Below, piece after piece: positions 1 to 7,158 of a stretch of 15,513 bases of DNA. This stretch comes from DAOTZS01 sp034434335. Lineage in GTDB: Bacteria; Chloroflexota; Anaerolineae; CG2-30-64-16. The stretch covers positions 1 to 15,513 of the forward strand of contig DAOTZS010000218.1 of the NCBI GenBank assembly GCA_034434335.1, given 5' to 3'. Each line of letters starts with the position of its first letter. Position 1 is the stretch's first letter. Both the position numbers and the translations under genes were made by a program. A model generated the notes under the pieces. That model had not been told where the DNA came from. It saw nothing but the letters and a program-made list of their open reading frames with translations, and made no database searches.

Positions 1-30
1 TGAACAACTGCATCCCTGGCACATAAAGGC

Positions 31-362
31 GTTGACGGAGGAAAGTAGGCGGGGGGAGCCCTCAGAGAGGTCGGGCCCCGACGTGGGGGCTGTGAGCCCG
101 ACCGGTGCGAAGCCCGTTGAAGTTCCCTCCCGAGCCTGGCGGGGGAAACGCCTCGCCGGTCATCTTCCCTTGTGGCCCAGATCCCGAGGAAGACCAGGCG
201 AGGTTGCAAGTAGTCCGCCACGGAAGCTCACCGTTACCCGGGCAGCCGGTAAGCCCGTCGAGCCGGGCCGCCGGCACGAGAGCCCCCGCGATGGGGGAAT
301 CAGGGTGGTACCGCGGAGATCGTCAGCGCACTCCGTCCCTGCGACGGGTGCGCTTCTTTTTT
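31..362 (+). promoter_or_regulatory. T-box leader (tRNA-Phe responsive) of the pheST operon
   Basis: This is a transcription-attenuating T-box riboswitch that senses uncharged tRNA-Phe. The canonical T-box AGGGTGGTACCGCG is at 302-315; its TGGT (306-309) can pair with an ACCA acceptor end, which fits tRNA-Phe. At the base of Stem I, GGAGG (37-41) pairs with CCTCC (126-130), enclosing the AGTA-type loop-E strand (44-47) and the specifier strand GAAG-TTC (119-125). The specifier triplet TTC (123-125) is a Phe codon and matches the pheS gene downstream. A further long helix pairs CCTCGCC near 150 with GGCGAGG near 200. The T-box is followed by an intrinsic terminator at 326-362 whose 5' arm overlaps the antiterminator strand (about 333-340). 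The base after the specifier is C rather than the usual purine. The promoter is not visible and probably lies left of the window. Confidence 0.93.
326..362 (+). terminator. T-box intrinsic terminator
   Basis: GCGCAC (326-331) pairs with GTGCGC (348-353), extended inward by TCCGTC with GACGGG and closed by a short loop. A T-rich run follows at 354-362. It is the off-state of the T-box: its 5' arm contains the CCGTCCC strand that the antiterminator uses when uncharged tRNA-Phe is bound. Confidence 0.9.
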
Positions 363-580
363 GTAAACTGACAGCAGTTACGCAGTTGCACTACGCTGTA
401 GCCCCACCCCCTGGCCCCCGCCCCCGATTGGGGGCGGGGGAATCCTTGGAAAGGGGTATTCTGGGCGGCTTCGCCGCCCAGAATACCCCTAATCCCGATC
501 CCCCTTCCCCGGCTTGCGGAGAAGGGGGTAGAGGGATGGGACGACACGCCGTAAAGTGCGTAACTCCTGTAAACTGACAG
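362..580. mobile_element. GC-rich palindromic MITE-like insertion flanked by 13-bp direct repeats
   Basis: The 13-mer TGTAAACTGACAG occurs at 362-374 and again at 568-580 and brackets an inner element of 193 bp. The inner ends carry a 9-bp inverted repeat, AGTTACGCA (376-384) and TGCGTAACT (557-565). Inside are three hairpins: 415-440 (11-bp arms), 453-489 (17-bp perfect arms around a TTC loop) and 500-528 (8-bp arms). No coding frame is credible. The layout matches the hairpin cluster at 9735-9927, and both share GCTGTAGCCC at their left side (395-404 and 9735-9744). With the T-box it accounts for the whole gene-free stretch 1-593. No transposase is present, so any mobility would need help in trans. 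Confidence 0.75.
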
Positions 581-593
581 GATGGGAGGTACT

Positions 594-1679
594 ATGCAAG
601 AAGAGCTAGCCCGGCTTCAAGCCACTGCCCTGGCCGATCTGGCCGCAGTGGCAGATGCGCCGGCCCTGGAAGCATGGCGCGTCAAATACCTGGGCCGTAA
701 AGGCGCGCTGGCCAATGCCATGAAGGTCCTGGCTACATTGCCCCGGGAGGCACGGCCAGCTTATGGCCAGGCCGCCAACCAGGTCAAGGCGGCCCTGGAA
801 GCAGCTTTTCTCGAACGCCAGGAAGCCCTACAAAGGCTGGCCCTGGAGGCCGAGCTGACCGCAGGAGCGGTAGACGTTACCCTGCCGGGCCGGTCTCCGG
901 CCCTGGGTCGCCTTCACATCACCACCCAGACGTTGCGGCAGATCTACACCATCTTCGCGGAAATGGGCTTCCAGGTCTACGACGCGCCCGACGTGGAAAC
1001 CGACGAGTACAACTTCGGCCTGCTCAACATGCCCCCCTACCACCCGGCACGCGATATGTGGGACACCTTCTGGGTCTCGCAGGATGGTGGAGGCCAGGTT
1101 GAGGCCGCACAACCCCCGGGGCCGACCACAGAAGGATCGTCCCTACTGGTGATGCGCACCCACACCAGCCCAGGCCAGATCCGGGTAATGCGCGAGCGTT
1201 ATCCCGAGCCGATCCGGGTGATCCTGCCCGGCAAGTGCTACCGCTACGAACAGATCACAGCCCGTTCGGAGCACCAATTCTATCAGGTGGAAGGGCTGGC
1301 CGTGGGCCGGCGCATCCGCATGAGCGACCTGATCGGCGTGCTGCAAGAGTTTGCCCGGCGCATGTACGGCGCAAAACGTCGGCTGCGGGTACGGGGCAGC
1401 TACTTCCCCTTCACCGAACCCAGCATCGAGGCCGACATAGACTGCATCCTGTGCGCAGGCGCGGGATGCCCTGTTTGCAAACACACGGGCTGGCTGGAGA
1501 TCGCCGGCGCGGGGATGGTACACCCGGTCGTCCTGCGCAATGGGGGCTACGACCCCGACGTCTACTCCGGTTTCGCTTTCGGCCTGGGGGTCGAACGGCC
1601 GGCCATGCTCAAGTATCGCATCGGCGACATACGCCTGTTCTACGGAAACGACCTGCGCTTCTTGAGACAGTTCGCGTGA
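594..1679 (+). CDS. pheS: Phenylalanine--tRNA ligase alpha subunit
   Basis: PheS is the catalytic subunit of the cytoplasmic alpha2-beta2 phenylalanyl-tRNA synthetase, which charges tRNA-Phe with Phe using ATP. The 361-aa product has the usual length. It has an N-terminal helical tRNA-binding region (about 1-85), then a class II catalytic core. The core shows RTHTSPGQIRVM, the motif 2 region GKCYRYEQITARSEHQFYQVEGL, a Cys cluster (C284, C287, C292, C295) followed by KHTGWLEI, and motif 3 GFAFGLGVERPAMLKY (from about residue 326). I chose ATG 594 because GGGAGG (584-589) sits just upstream; the in-frame ATG at 582 would lie before that site. pheT follows 34 bp later. Expression is expected to depend on the T-box at 31-362, with the palindromic element 362-580 in between. 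Confidence 0.97.
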   Translation: MQEELARLQATALADLAAVADAPALEAWRVKYLGRKGALANAMKVLATLPREARPAYGQAANQVKAALEAAFLERQEALQRLALEAELTAGAVDVTLPGRSPALGRLHITTQTLRQIYTIFAEMGFQVYDAPDVETDEYNFGLLNMPPYHPARDMWDTFWVSQDGGGQVEAAQPPGPTTEGSSLLVMRTHTSPGQIRVMRERYPEPIRVILPGKCYRYEQITARSEHQFYQVEGLAVGRRIRMSDLIGVLQEFARRMYGAKRRLRVRGSYFPFTEPSIEADIDCILCAGAGCPVCKHTGWLEIAGAGMVHPVVLRNGGYDPDVYSGFAFGLGVERPAMLKYRIGDIRLFYGNDLRFLRQFA

Positions 1680-1713
1680 GAAGAACGGCAAATCCTGAAG
1701 TGGAGATGGTCTT

Positions 1714-4239
1714 ATGAAAGTACCGCTTAGCTGGCTTAGAGAATACGTCCCCATCACCCTCCCGATCGCGGCGCTGGCCGAACGGCTGACCCTGGCCGGA
1801 TTGGAGGTCGAGTCCATCACGCAGATCGGTGACTTCTGGGACCGGGACAGGGTGTTCGTGGGCCAGATCCTGGAAGTCAGCCAGCACCCGGACGCCGATC
1901 GCCTGGTGCTGGCACGGGTGGCCTACGGCGCAGGGGAGCCGCTCACCGTAGTGACCGGCGCGCCCAACCTCTACCCCTACGTAGGGCAAGACCTCAGCAT
2001 GCTCCCCACAGGCGGGCCCAAGGTGGCCTTTGCCGTGGCCGGCGCGCGGCTGATTGATGGCTACAGCGCCGAACGCAAGATCGTCCGCCTCAAGCCGAGC
2101 AAGATCCGGGGCATCCGCTCCGAGGGGATGGTCTGCTCCGAAAAGGAGCTCGGCCTCAGCGACGAGCACGAAGGGGTGCTCCTGCTCCCACCCGACGCGC
2201 CGGTAGGGACACCGCTGGCCGACTACCTGGGAGATACGGTCTTCGAGTTCGACATCAAAGGAGCCTTTGCCCACCTGCACTCGGTTATTGGCATCGCGCG
2301 CGAGATCGCTGTCCTCACCGGCCAGGAACTGCGCCGCGATGTGCTCACCGTGCTTGATCGCCAGCCGGTCGCCATCCTGCCTGAAGCCGATTTCGCCCGC
2401 ATCGTGATCCTTGACCCCGACCTCTGCCTGCGCTACTCAGCCGCGTTGATCGAAGGCCTGACTGTTGGCCCTTCCCCGTTCTGGATGCAGCAACGCCTCC
2501 AGCGGGCCGGGATGCGGCCGATCAACAACGTGGTGGACGTGACCAACTATGTCATGCTCGAACTGGGGCAGCCCCTGCATGCCTTCGACTACGATCTGCT
2601 CCGGGCGCGGGCCGACGGCGGCCGGCCGACCATCATCATGCGACGTGCTCACCCCGGCGAGCGGCTGACCACCCTCGACGGCGTAGACCGGGCCCTTGAC
2701 CCCGAAATGCTGATGATCACCGATACCGCGGGTTGCATCGCCGTGGGCGGCGTAATGGGCGGCGCCAACACCGAAGTCAACCCCAACACTACTGCTATCC
2801 TGCTGGAGGCGGCCAACTTCAACTTCCTGAGCATCCGGCGCACCAGCCAGATGCTCAAGCTGAACAGCGAGGCGGCCAACCGCTTTGGCAGGCGGGTGGA
2901 CCCCGAGCTGACGGTCAAGGCGCTGGCCCGCGCCGGCCAGCTCCTGGCCGAAGTTGCCTGGGGCAGGGTACGCCCCGTTTACGCCGACCTCTACCCCGGC
3001 CGACCGCAGCCCCGCACCATCACCCTCGACCCGGCCTACATCAACCGGCTGTTGGGCACCGAGATCCCCACGGCCGAGATGCTGCGCATCCTGCGCGGCC
3101 TGGAATTCGAGGTCTCGCCTGCTGAACCGAGCACATCTCCCGCCACCTACCAGGTCACCGTGCCCAGCCATCGGCTGGATGTCACCATCCCTGCCGACCT
3201 GGCCGAGGAGATAGGGCGCATCTACGGCTACGACCGCCTGCCGATCACCTTGCTGGAAGATGAATTGCCCCCGCAGCGCCGCAACCTGGCGCTGGAGGGT
3301 GAGGAGCGGGTGCGGGACATCCTGGTCGGCTGCGGCCTGGATGAGGTAATCACCTATTCGATGATTGACCTGGCCGATGAGGCACGCCTGATGGCCGGCG
3401 GGCAGGCCGGGGCAGAGCAGGTGTCCTTGCCAGCCCACGTGCGCGTGCTCAACCCCCTTTCCGCCGACCGCGGCCACCTGCGCCGCACCCTGCTGCCGGA
3501 GCTGCTGAAGACGGCCCGGGCCAACCTGCGCTTCACCGACCGGGTGGCCATCTTCGAGGTTGGCCGTGTGTTCATTCCCCGGCCCGACCAAACCCTCCCT
3601 GCCGAGCCGCGACGCCTGGCCGCCGTGCTGGTGGGCCCCCGAGAGCCCAGGAGCTGGCTGAGCCACGATGCAACGCCGCTCGGCTTCTTCGACCTGAAGG
3701 GGGTCGTCGAGGCGCTGATAGCCCACCTGGGCATCACAGAAGTTACCTGGGAGCGAGGTGAGCATCCGGCGCTCCATCCTGGCCGCACTGCCCGCCTGCT
3801 GGTTGCCGGCAACGAGGTCGGCTTCCTGGGCGAATTGCACCCGGCTGTGCGCGCGGCATTCGACCTGCCCAGGCTGCCGGTCCCCGTCATGGAGCTGGAC
3901 CTTGACGCCTTGCTCGCTGCCTGGGGCGAGGCCAGGCCCATGGCCGAGATCTCCTCCCAGCCGGCCGTCTACGAAGACCTGGCGGTGGTAGTGGACGAGG
4001 GGGTGCCGGCAGCCCAGGTCGCCGCGCTGATCCGGGAAGCCGGCGGCAAGCTGGTGGTGGATGTGCAGCTCTTCGATGTCTACCGCGGGGACCAGATCCC
4101 GGCGGGCAAGAAGTCGCTGGCCTACTCCCTCACCTACCAGGCCCCCGACCGCACCCTGACCGACGAGGAGACGGCCAGGGTGCGCAGCAAGATCATCGGC
4201 CGGCTGGGACGGGAGCTGGGAGCCACACTCCGGGCGTGA
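1714..4239 (+). CDS. pheT: Phenylalanine--tRNA ligase beta subunit
   Basis: PheT partners PheS in the phenylalanyl-tRNA synthetase tetramer and contributes tRNA binding and editing of mischarged Tyr-tRNA-Phe. The 841-aa product is complete. It starts with the typical MKVPLSWLREYV and has an EMAP/OB-type tRNA-binding domain (about 45-160), a B3/4 editing region (about 215-385, with RPINNVVDVTNYVMLELGQP), a B5 domain (about 435-507, ending near IYGYDRLP), a catalytic-like domain with LRRTLLPELLKTARANLRF, and a C-terminal FDX-ACB anticodon-binding domain (about 746-841). A GGAG site lies 8 nt before the ATG. Its stop is 11 bp before the GTG of the next gene, so the beta-CASP gene is probably co-transcribed. 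The long antisense open frame at 2437-3840 is a GC-driven shadow. Confidence 0.97.
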   Translation: MKVPLSWLREYVPITLPIAALAERLTLAGLEVESITQIGDFWDRDRVFVGQILEVSQHPDADRLVLARVAYGAGEPLTVVTGAPNLYPYVGQDLSMLPTGGPKVAFAVAGARLIDGYSAERKIVRLKPSKIRGIRSEGMVCSEKELGLSDEHEGVLLLPPDAPVGTPLADYLGDTVFEFDIKGAFAHLHSVIGIAREIAVLTGQELRRDVLTVLDRQPVAILPEADFARIVILDPDLCLRYSAALIEGLTVGPSPFWMQQRLQRAGMRPINNVVDVTNYVMLELGQPLHAFDYDLLRARADGGRPTIIMRRAHPGERLTTLDGVDRALDPEMLMITDTAGCIAVGGVMGGANTEVNPNTTAILLEAANFNFLSIRRTSQMLKLNSEAANRFGRRVDPELTVKALARAGQLLAEVAWGRVRPVYADLYPGRPQPRTITLDPAYINRLLGTEIPTAEMLRILRGLEFEVSPAEPSTSPATYQVTVPSHRLDVTIPADLAEEIGRIYGYDRLPITLLEDELPPQRRNLALEGEERVRDILVGCGLDEVITYSMIDLADEARLMAGGQAGAEQVSLPAHVRVLNPLSADRGHLRRTLLPELLKTARANLRFTDRVAIFEVGRVFIPRPDQTLPAEPRRLAAVLVGPREPRSWLSHDATPLGFFDLKGVVEALIAHLGITEVTWERGEHPALHPGRTARLLVAGNEVGFLGELHPAVRAAFDLPRLPVPVMELDLDALLAAWGEARPMAEISSQPAVYEDLAVVVDEGVPAAQVAALIREAGGKLVVDVQLFDVYRGDQIPAGKKSLAYSLTYQAPDRTLTDEETARVRSKIIGRLGRELGATLRA

Positions 4240-4250
4240 GGAGGGCTTCA

Positions 4251-5654
4251 GTGCGTATCACCTTCTACGGGGCCGCGCAGGAAGTGACCGGTTCGCTGCA
4301 CCTGATCGAGGTCAACGGCCGGCGTATCTTACTGGAGTGCGGGCTGTTCCAGGGCCGGCGCGCGGAGAGCAACGAACGCAACCGGAACTTCCCCTTCGAG
4401 CCGGCCAGCATCGACGCGGTGGTGCTCAGCCACGCGCATATTGACCACAGCGGCAACATCCCCAACCTGGTGAAGCAGGGGTTCAATGGGAACATCTGGT
4501 GCACGGCAGCCACCCGCAATCTCTGCACTTACATGCTCATGGATAGTGGCCACATCCAGGAAGGCGACGCGGCCTACCTGAACAAGCACCGCGGGCCAGA
4601 CGAGGAGCCGGTTGTGCCGCTCTATACCCAGGCAGATGTGCAGGCCAGCCTGAGCTTCTTCATCAGCGTGGGACTGCACCGGACGGTGACCATCGCCGAT
4701 GGCGTGAGCCTCACCTTTTCCAACGCCGGGCACATCCTGGGTTCGGCCTTCGTAACCCTCGACATCCGGGAGTTTGCCACAGACAAGAGATGGCGGTTGG
4801 TCTTCAGCGGGGATGTGGGCCGGCCCGGGATGGCCATCCTGGCGGACCCGGAGCTTCCCACCGCCGCAGATATTTTGATCATGGAGAGCACCTACGGCGA
4901 CCGCCTGCACCAATCGCGCGAGGACGCGCGCCGAGAGCTGCGCGAGGTCGTACGCGCGACCGTGCGCCGGCGAGGCAAGGTGATCATCCCAGCCTTTGCC
5001 GTAGGCCGCACCCAGGAGATCATCTACGCGCTCAACCAATTGGAGGCCGAGGGGGATATCCCACCCCTGCCCATCTTTGTGGACAGCCCCCTGGCAGTCA
5101 GCGCCACAGAGGTCTTCCGCATGCATCCGGAGGAGTGGGACGAGGAAGTCCATGCCTTCCTGCAAGGGGACCAGCGCCGCAACCCGTTCGACTGGGATCG
5201 GGTCGAGTATGTGCGCGACACAGTGCGCAGCAAGCAGCTCAACTTCCTGGATGGGCCGGCGATCATCATCAGCGCCAGCGGCATGGCAGAGAATGGCCGG
5301 ATTCTCCATCACCTGAAGAACAACATCGAGAACCCGGATAACACAGTGCTGCTGGTGAGCTTTCAGGCCGAGCATACGTTGGGACGCAAGCTCCTCGACG
5401 GCGCGCGCAAGGTGAAGATCCTGGGCGAGGAGAAGGAGGTGCGGGCGCGGGTGGCCGCGATCGAGGGCTACAGCGCCCATGCCGATCAGGCCGAGCTGCT
5501 GGCCTGGGCGCGCGGCCTCGACCGACAGCGCCTGGGCCATGCCTTTCTGGTGCACGGCGAGCAGGCCGCCAGTTTCACCCTGGCGGAAAAGCTGCGGGCA
5601 GAAGGGGTGAGCCGGGTAGTGGTCCCGGAGCGGGGCCAGAGTTTCGAGTTCTAG
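4251..5654 (+). CDS. Beta-CASP metallo-beta-lactamase fold ribonuclease-like protein
   Basis: This 467-aa protein is a metallo-beta-lactamase with a beta-CASP insert, the architecture of RNA-processing nucleases such as CPSF73 and Thermus TTHA0252. The zinc signature SHAHIDH gives H61, H63, D65 and H66. Later metal motifs are NAGHILGSAF and FSGDVGRP. Beta-CASP motifs follow: IIPAFAVGRTQEII, DSPLAVSATEVF, ISASGMAENGRILHHL and the C-terminal GYSAHADQAELLAW. No signal peptide or membrane segment is visible, so it should be cytosolic. I placed the start at GTG 4251, giving VRITFYGAAQEVTGS, because GAGGAGG (4238-4244) lies 6 nt upstream; the in-frame GTG at 4236 overlaps the end of pheT and has no such site. 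RNA cleavage is inferred from the family; the substrate is unknown. Confidence 0.9.
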   Translation: MRITFYGAAQEVTGSLHLIEVNGRRILLECGLFQGRRAESNERNRNFPFEPASIDAVVLSHAHIDHSGNIPNLVKQGFNGNIWCTAATRNLCTYMLMDSGHIQEGDAAYLNKHRGPDEEPVVPLYTQADVQASLSFFISVGLHRTVTIADGVSLTFSNAGHILGSAFVTLDIREFATDKRWRLVFSGDVGRPGMAILADPELPTAADILIMESTYGDRLHQSREDARRELREVVRATVRRRGKVIIPAFAVGRTQEIIYALNQLEAEGDIPPLPIFVDSPLAVSATEVFRMHPEEWDEEVHAFLQGDQRRNPFDWDRVEYVRDTVRSKQLNFLDGPAIIISASGMAENGRILHHLKNNIENPDNTVLLVSFQAEHTLGRKLLDGARKVKILGEEKEVRARVAAIEGYSAHADQAELLAWARGLDRQRLGHAFLVHGEQAASFTLAEKLRAEGVSRVVVPERGQSFEF

Positions 5655-5664
5655 AGGCAGCCAG

Positions 5665-6033
5665 GTGACAGCCCCCTTGCTGGTGTGGGTCGTGAGCAGT
5701 GATCAGTGGCTGCGCGCCTGCCTGCGCGCCGAGCTTATCGAACGCGGGCTGGAAGCGGTAGGCTACGAAGAGCTGGCTCAGGCCCTGCCCGAAGGGGGAG
5801 TGCCAAGCCCCATCTCGCCCGACGCCATCTTGCTCGACCTCAGCAGCCTGGAACCGAAACCTGAAGAACTGAGGGCCCTGGCCGCAACGGCCGCGCCGGT
5901 CGTGGTGCTGACCGCGCGCGTGATGCGCGAACCGGAGTGGCCGCCCTGGTGGCGGCCGACGCAGGTACTGCGCCGGCCGCTCACACTGGGCCAGGTCGCC
6001 GACGCGATACAGCAGGTCGCCACTACGAGCTGA
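5665..6033 (+). CDS. Stand-alone degenerate response-regulator receiver-like protein
   Basis: This 122-aa protein reads like a CheY-type receiver without an output domain. The third strand ILLDLSSL carries a candidate phospho-acceptor D58, the fourth strand VVVLTARV carries T83, and the fifth ends QVLRRPLT. In that last segment the usual invariant Lys is R104 before P105. The acidic pair expected at the end of strand one is also missing: the strand is LVWVVSSD, with only D13 near. Phosphorylation is therefore doubtful, and it may be a pseudo-receiver or adaptor. It starts at GTG 5665, with AGAGG at 5653-5657, 10 nt after the stop of the beta-CASP gene, and so is probably the last gene of the pheST operon. 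No histidine kinase is nearby. The receiver fold is inferred from sequence pattern only. Confidence 0.65.
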   Translation: MTAPLLVWVVSSDQWLRACLRAELIERGLEAVGYEELAQALPEGGVPSPISPDAILLDLSSLEPKPEELRALAATAAPVVVLTARVMREPEWPPWWRPTQVLRRPLTLGQVADAIQQVATTS

Positions 6034-6038
6034 GCACC

Positions 6039-6209
6039 TCAGAGCATGCCTGAGAATTCGTTCGTAGTCAGGCACGGAGCGAAGCGTAGTGCCGTCTAGA
6101 TGCCACTTTACACCACCTGTGGTCTGCTACGAGGTATTTATTGGCCATTTAGACGCCACTTCGCTCCGCTTCGTGGCTTACTACGAGCAGTTTTTCAGAC
6201 AAGCTCTCA
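6039..6209. repeat. 171-bp imperfect long inverted repeat between convergent genes
   Basis: The segment 6039-6104 aligns without gaps to the reverse complement of 6144-6209; I counted about 50 identities over 66 positions. The centre holds a small perfect hairpin, ACCAC-CT-GTGGT (about 6112-6123). The ends read TCAGAGCATGCCTGA on the left and, reverse-complemented, TGAGAGCTTGTCTGA on the right. The right end supplies the TGA stop of cysE (6207-6209), and the left end begins 5 bp after the stop of the receiver gene. It could act as a bidirectional terminator or be a decayed MITE. I saw no clear target duplication and no coding frame. Confidence 0.75.
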
Positions 6210-6911
6210 GATGTGGCTGCCCCCGCTTTCTACCCATACATCGGCCATCTGACGATCGTCCTCCAGGCGCAATTCCTGCACTGTGTGCTCCAGCGCTACC
6301 ACCCGCGCGGTCAGATGGCGCAGCATCTCCAGCGTGGGGTCGGGCAGGCGGTCGTGGAGCAGGTCCTCGCGTTCTGGCTCGGGCAGGGGAGCCTCACCGT
6401 TGCGGCCGCGCACGCGGCCCGGCACCCCCACCACCACCGAATAAGGGGGCACGTCCTTGACCACCACAGAGTTGGCCCCAATGCGGCTGTGCGCGCCGAT
6501 GCGGATGGGCCCCAGGATCTGCGCCCCCGCCCCCACCACCACATGGTCCTCCAGGGTTGGATGCCGCTTGACCTTCTCCCAGCTCACCCCGCCCAGGGTG
6601 ACGTTGTGGTAGAGCGTAACGTCCTCGCCGATCTCAGCCGTCTCCCCGATCACCGTGCCCATGCCGTGGTCTATGAACAGGCCCGGGCCAATGACCGCGC
6701 CAGGGTGGATCTCGATGCCGGTCAGCCAGCGGGAGAAGTGGCTGACCCCTCGCGCGAGCAAATGGAAGCCGTTGCGCCAGAGGGCATGAGCCAGCCGATG
6801 CAGCCAGATAGCGTGCAGCCCCGGGTAGAACAGGAGCACTTCTAAGGTGCTCCGAGCAGCCGGATCGCGGTCGAAGACGGCCTGGATGTCACGGCGCAGC
6901 GTCTTGAACAT
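6207..6911 (-). CDS. cysE: Serine O-acetyltransferase
   Basis: CysE transfers acetyl from acetyl-CoA to L-serine to give O-acetylserine, the substrate of the CysK encoded just upstream. The 234-aa product is of the compact type found in Bacillus, without the long N-terminal helical extension of the enteric enzyme. A helical segment (about 1-62) is followed by a left-handed beta-helix of hexapeptide repeats (about 65-165). The signature GIEIHPGAVIGPGLFIDHGMG contains E67 and H82, matching the catalytic acid and His spacing of the family, and VTLGGVSWEKVKRHP follows. The last 55 residues or so form a charged, helical tail. GGAGG lies 5 nt before the ATG at 6911. The stop TGA lies inside the end of the inverted repeat at 6039-6209. 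It was probably co-transcribed tightly with cysK before a MITE inserted between them. Confidence 0.95.
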   Translation of the reverse strand: MFKTLRRDIQAVFDRDPAARSTLEVLLFYPGLHAIWLHRLAHALWRNGFHLLARGVSHFSRWLTGIEIHPGAVIGPGLFIDHGMGTVIGETAEIGEDVTLYHNVTLGGVSWEKVKRHPTLEDHVVVGAGAQILGPIRIGAHSRIGANSVVVKDVPPYSVVVGVPGRVRGRNGEAPLPEPEREDLLHDRLPDPTLEMLRHLTARVVALEHTVQELRLEDDRQMADVWVESGGSHI

Positions 6912-6937
6912 GTTGGCCTCCTCACTGCAGGTCGGCG

Positions 6938-7158
6938 GTAACTATTCAGGCCGATTGAAATCGCCCTTCCTGGGCACTTTGTGCCAGCCCTCGCCCCGAA
7001 GGGCTCGGCCCGAGGGGGTGTCGGCCTCCGCCGACACCCTTCATGTGTGCATCACCAGAGAGGTCGGCGAAGGCCGACCTCTGGCCACAGGCCCAAAAAG
7101 GGTGACGCCTCGGGCGAGCCTTCGGCGTGGCCCTTCCAGTCACCGCCTGAATAGTTAC
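6938..7158. mobile_element. MITE-like element, copy A, inserted at the cysK-cysE junction
   Basis: Terminal inverted repeats GTAACTATTCAGGC (6938-6951) and GCCTGAATAGTTAC (7145-7158) are perfect. The 9-mer AGGTCGGCG flanks the element on both sides (6929-6937 and 7159-7167), a clean target-site duplication. The interior has strong hairpins at 6986-7005, 7016-7039 (10-bp arms) and 7059-7082 (10-bp arms), and no credible gene. Copy B at 12503-12661 is the same family in opposite orientation and shares the ends plus the core around CTTCATGTGTGCAT. The element lies between the cysK stop and the cysE ribosome binding site, and its right terminus contributes the cysK stop codon. No T-run follows the hairpins in either direction, so a canonical terminator role is not evident. 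Confidence 0.9.

Noticed and set aside
32..577. A 181-codon open frame at the left edge
   Set aside because: It crosses the T-box leader, its terminator and a palindromic element; the RNA features explain the sequence.
2437..3840. A 467-codon open frame on the minus strand
   Set aside because: It is antisense to pheT, which has every expected domain; the translated product looks like a composition artefact.
6938..7158. CRISPR-like array from repeated hairpins
   Set aside because: There are no evenly spaced repeats or spacers; terminal inverted repeats and target duplications show it is a MITE-like element.
6938..7158. Intrinsic terminator in MITE copy A
   Set aside because: The hairpins are strong, but no T-run follows them on either strand.
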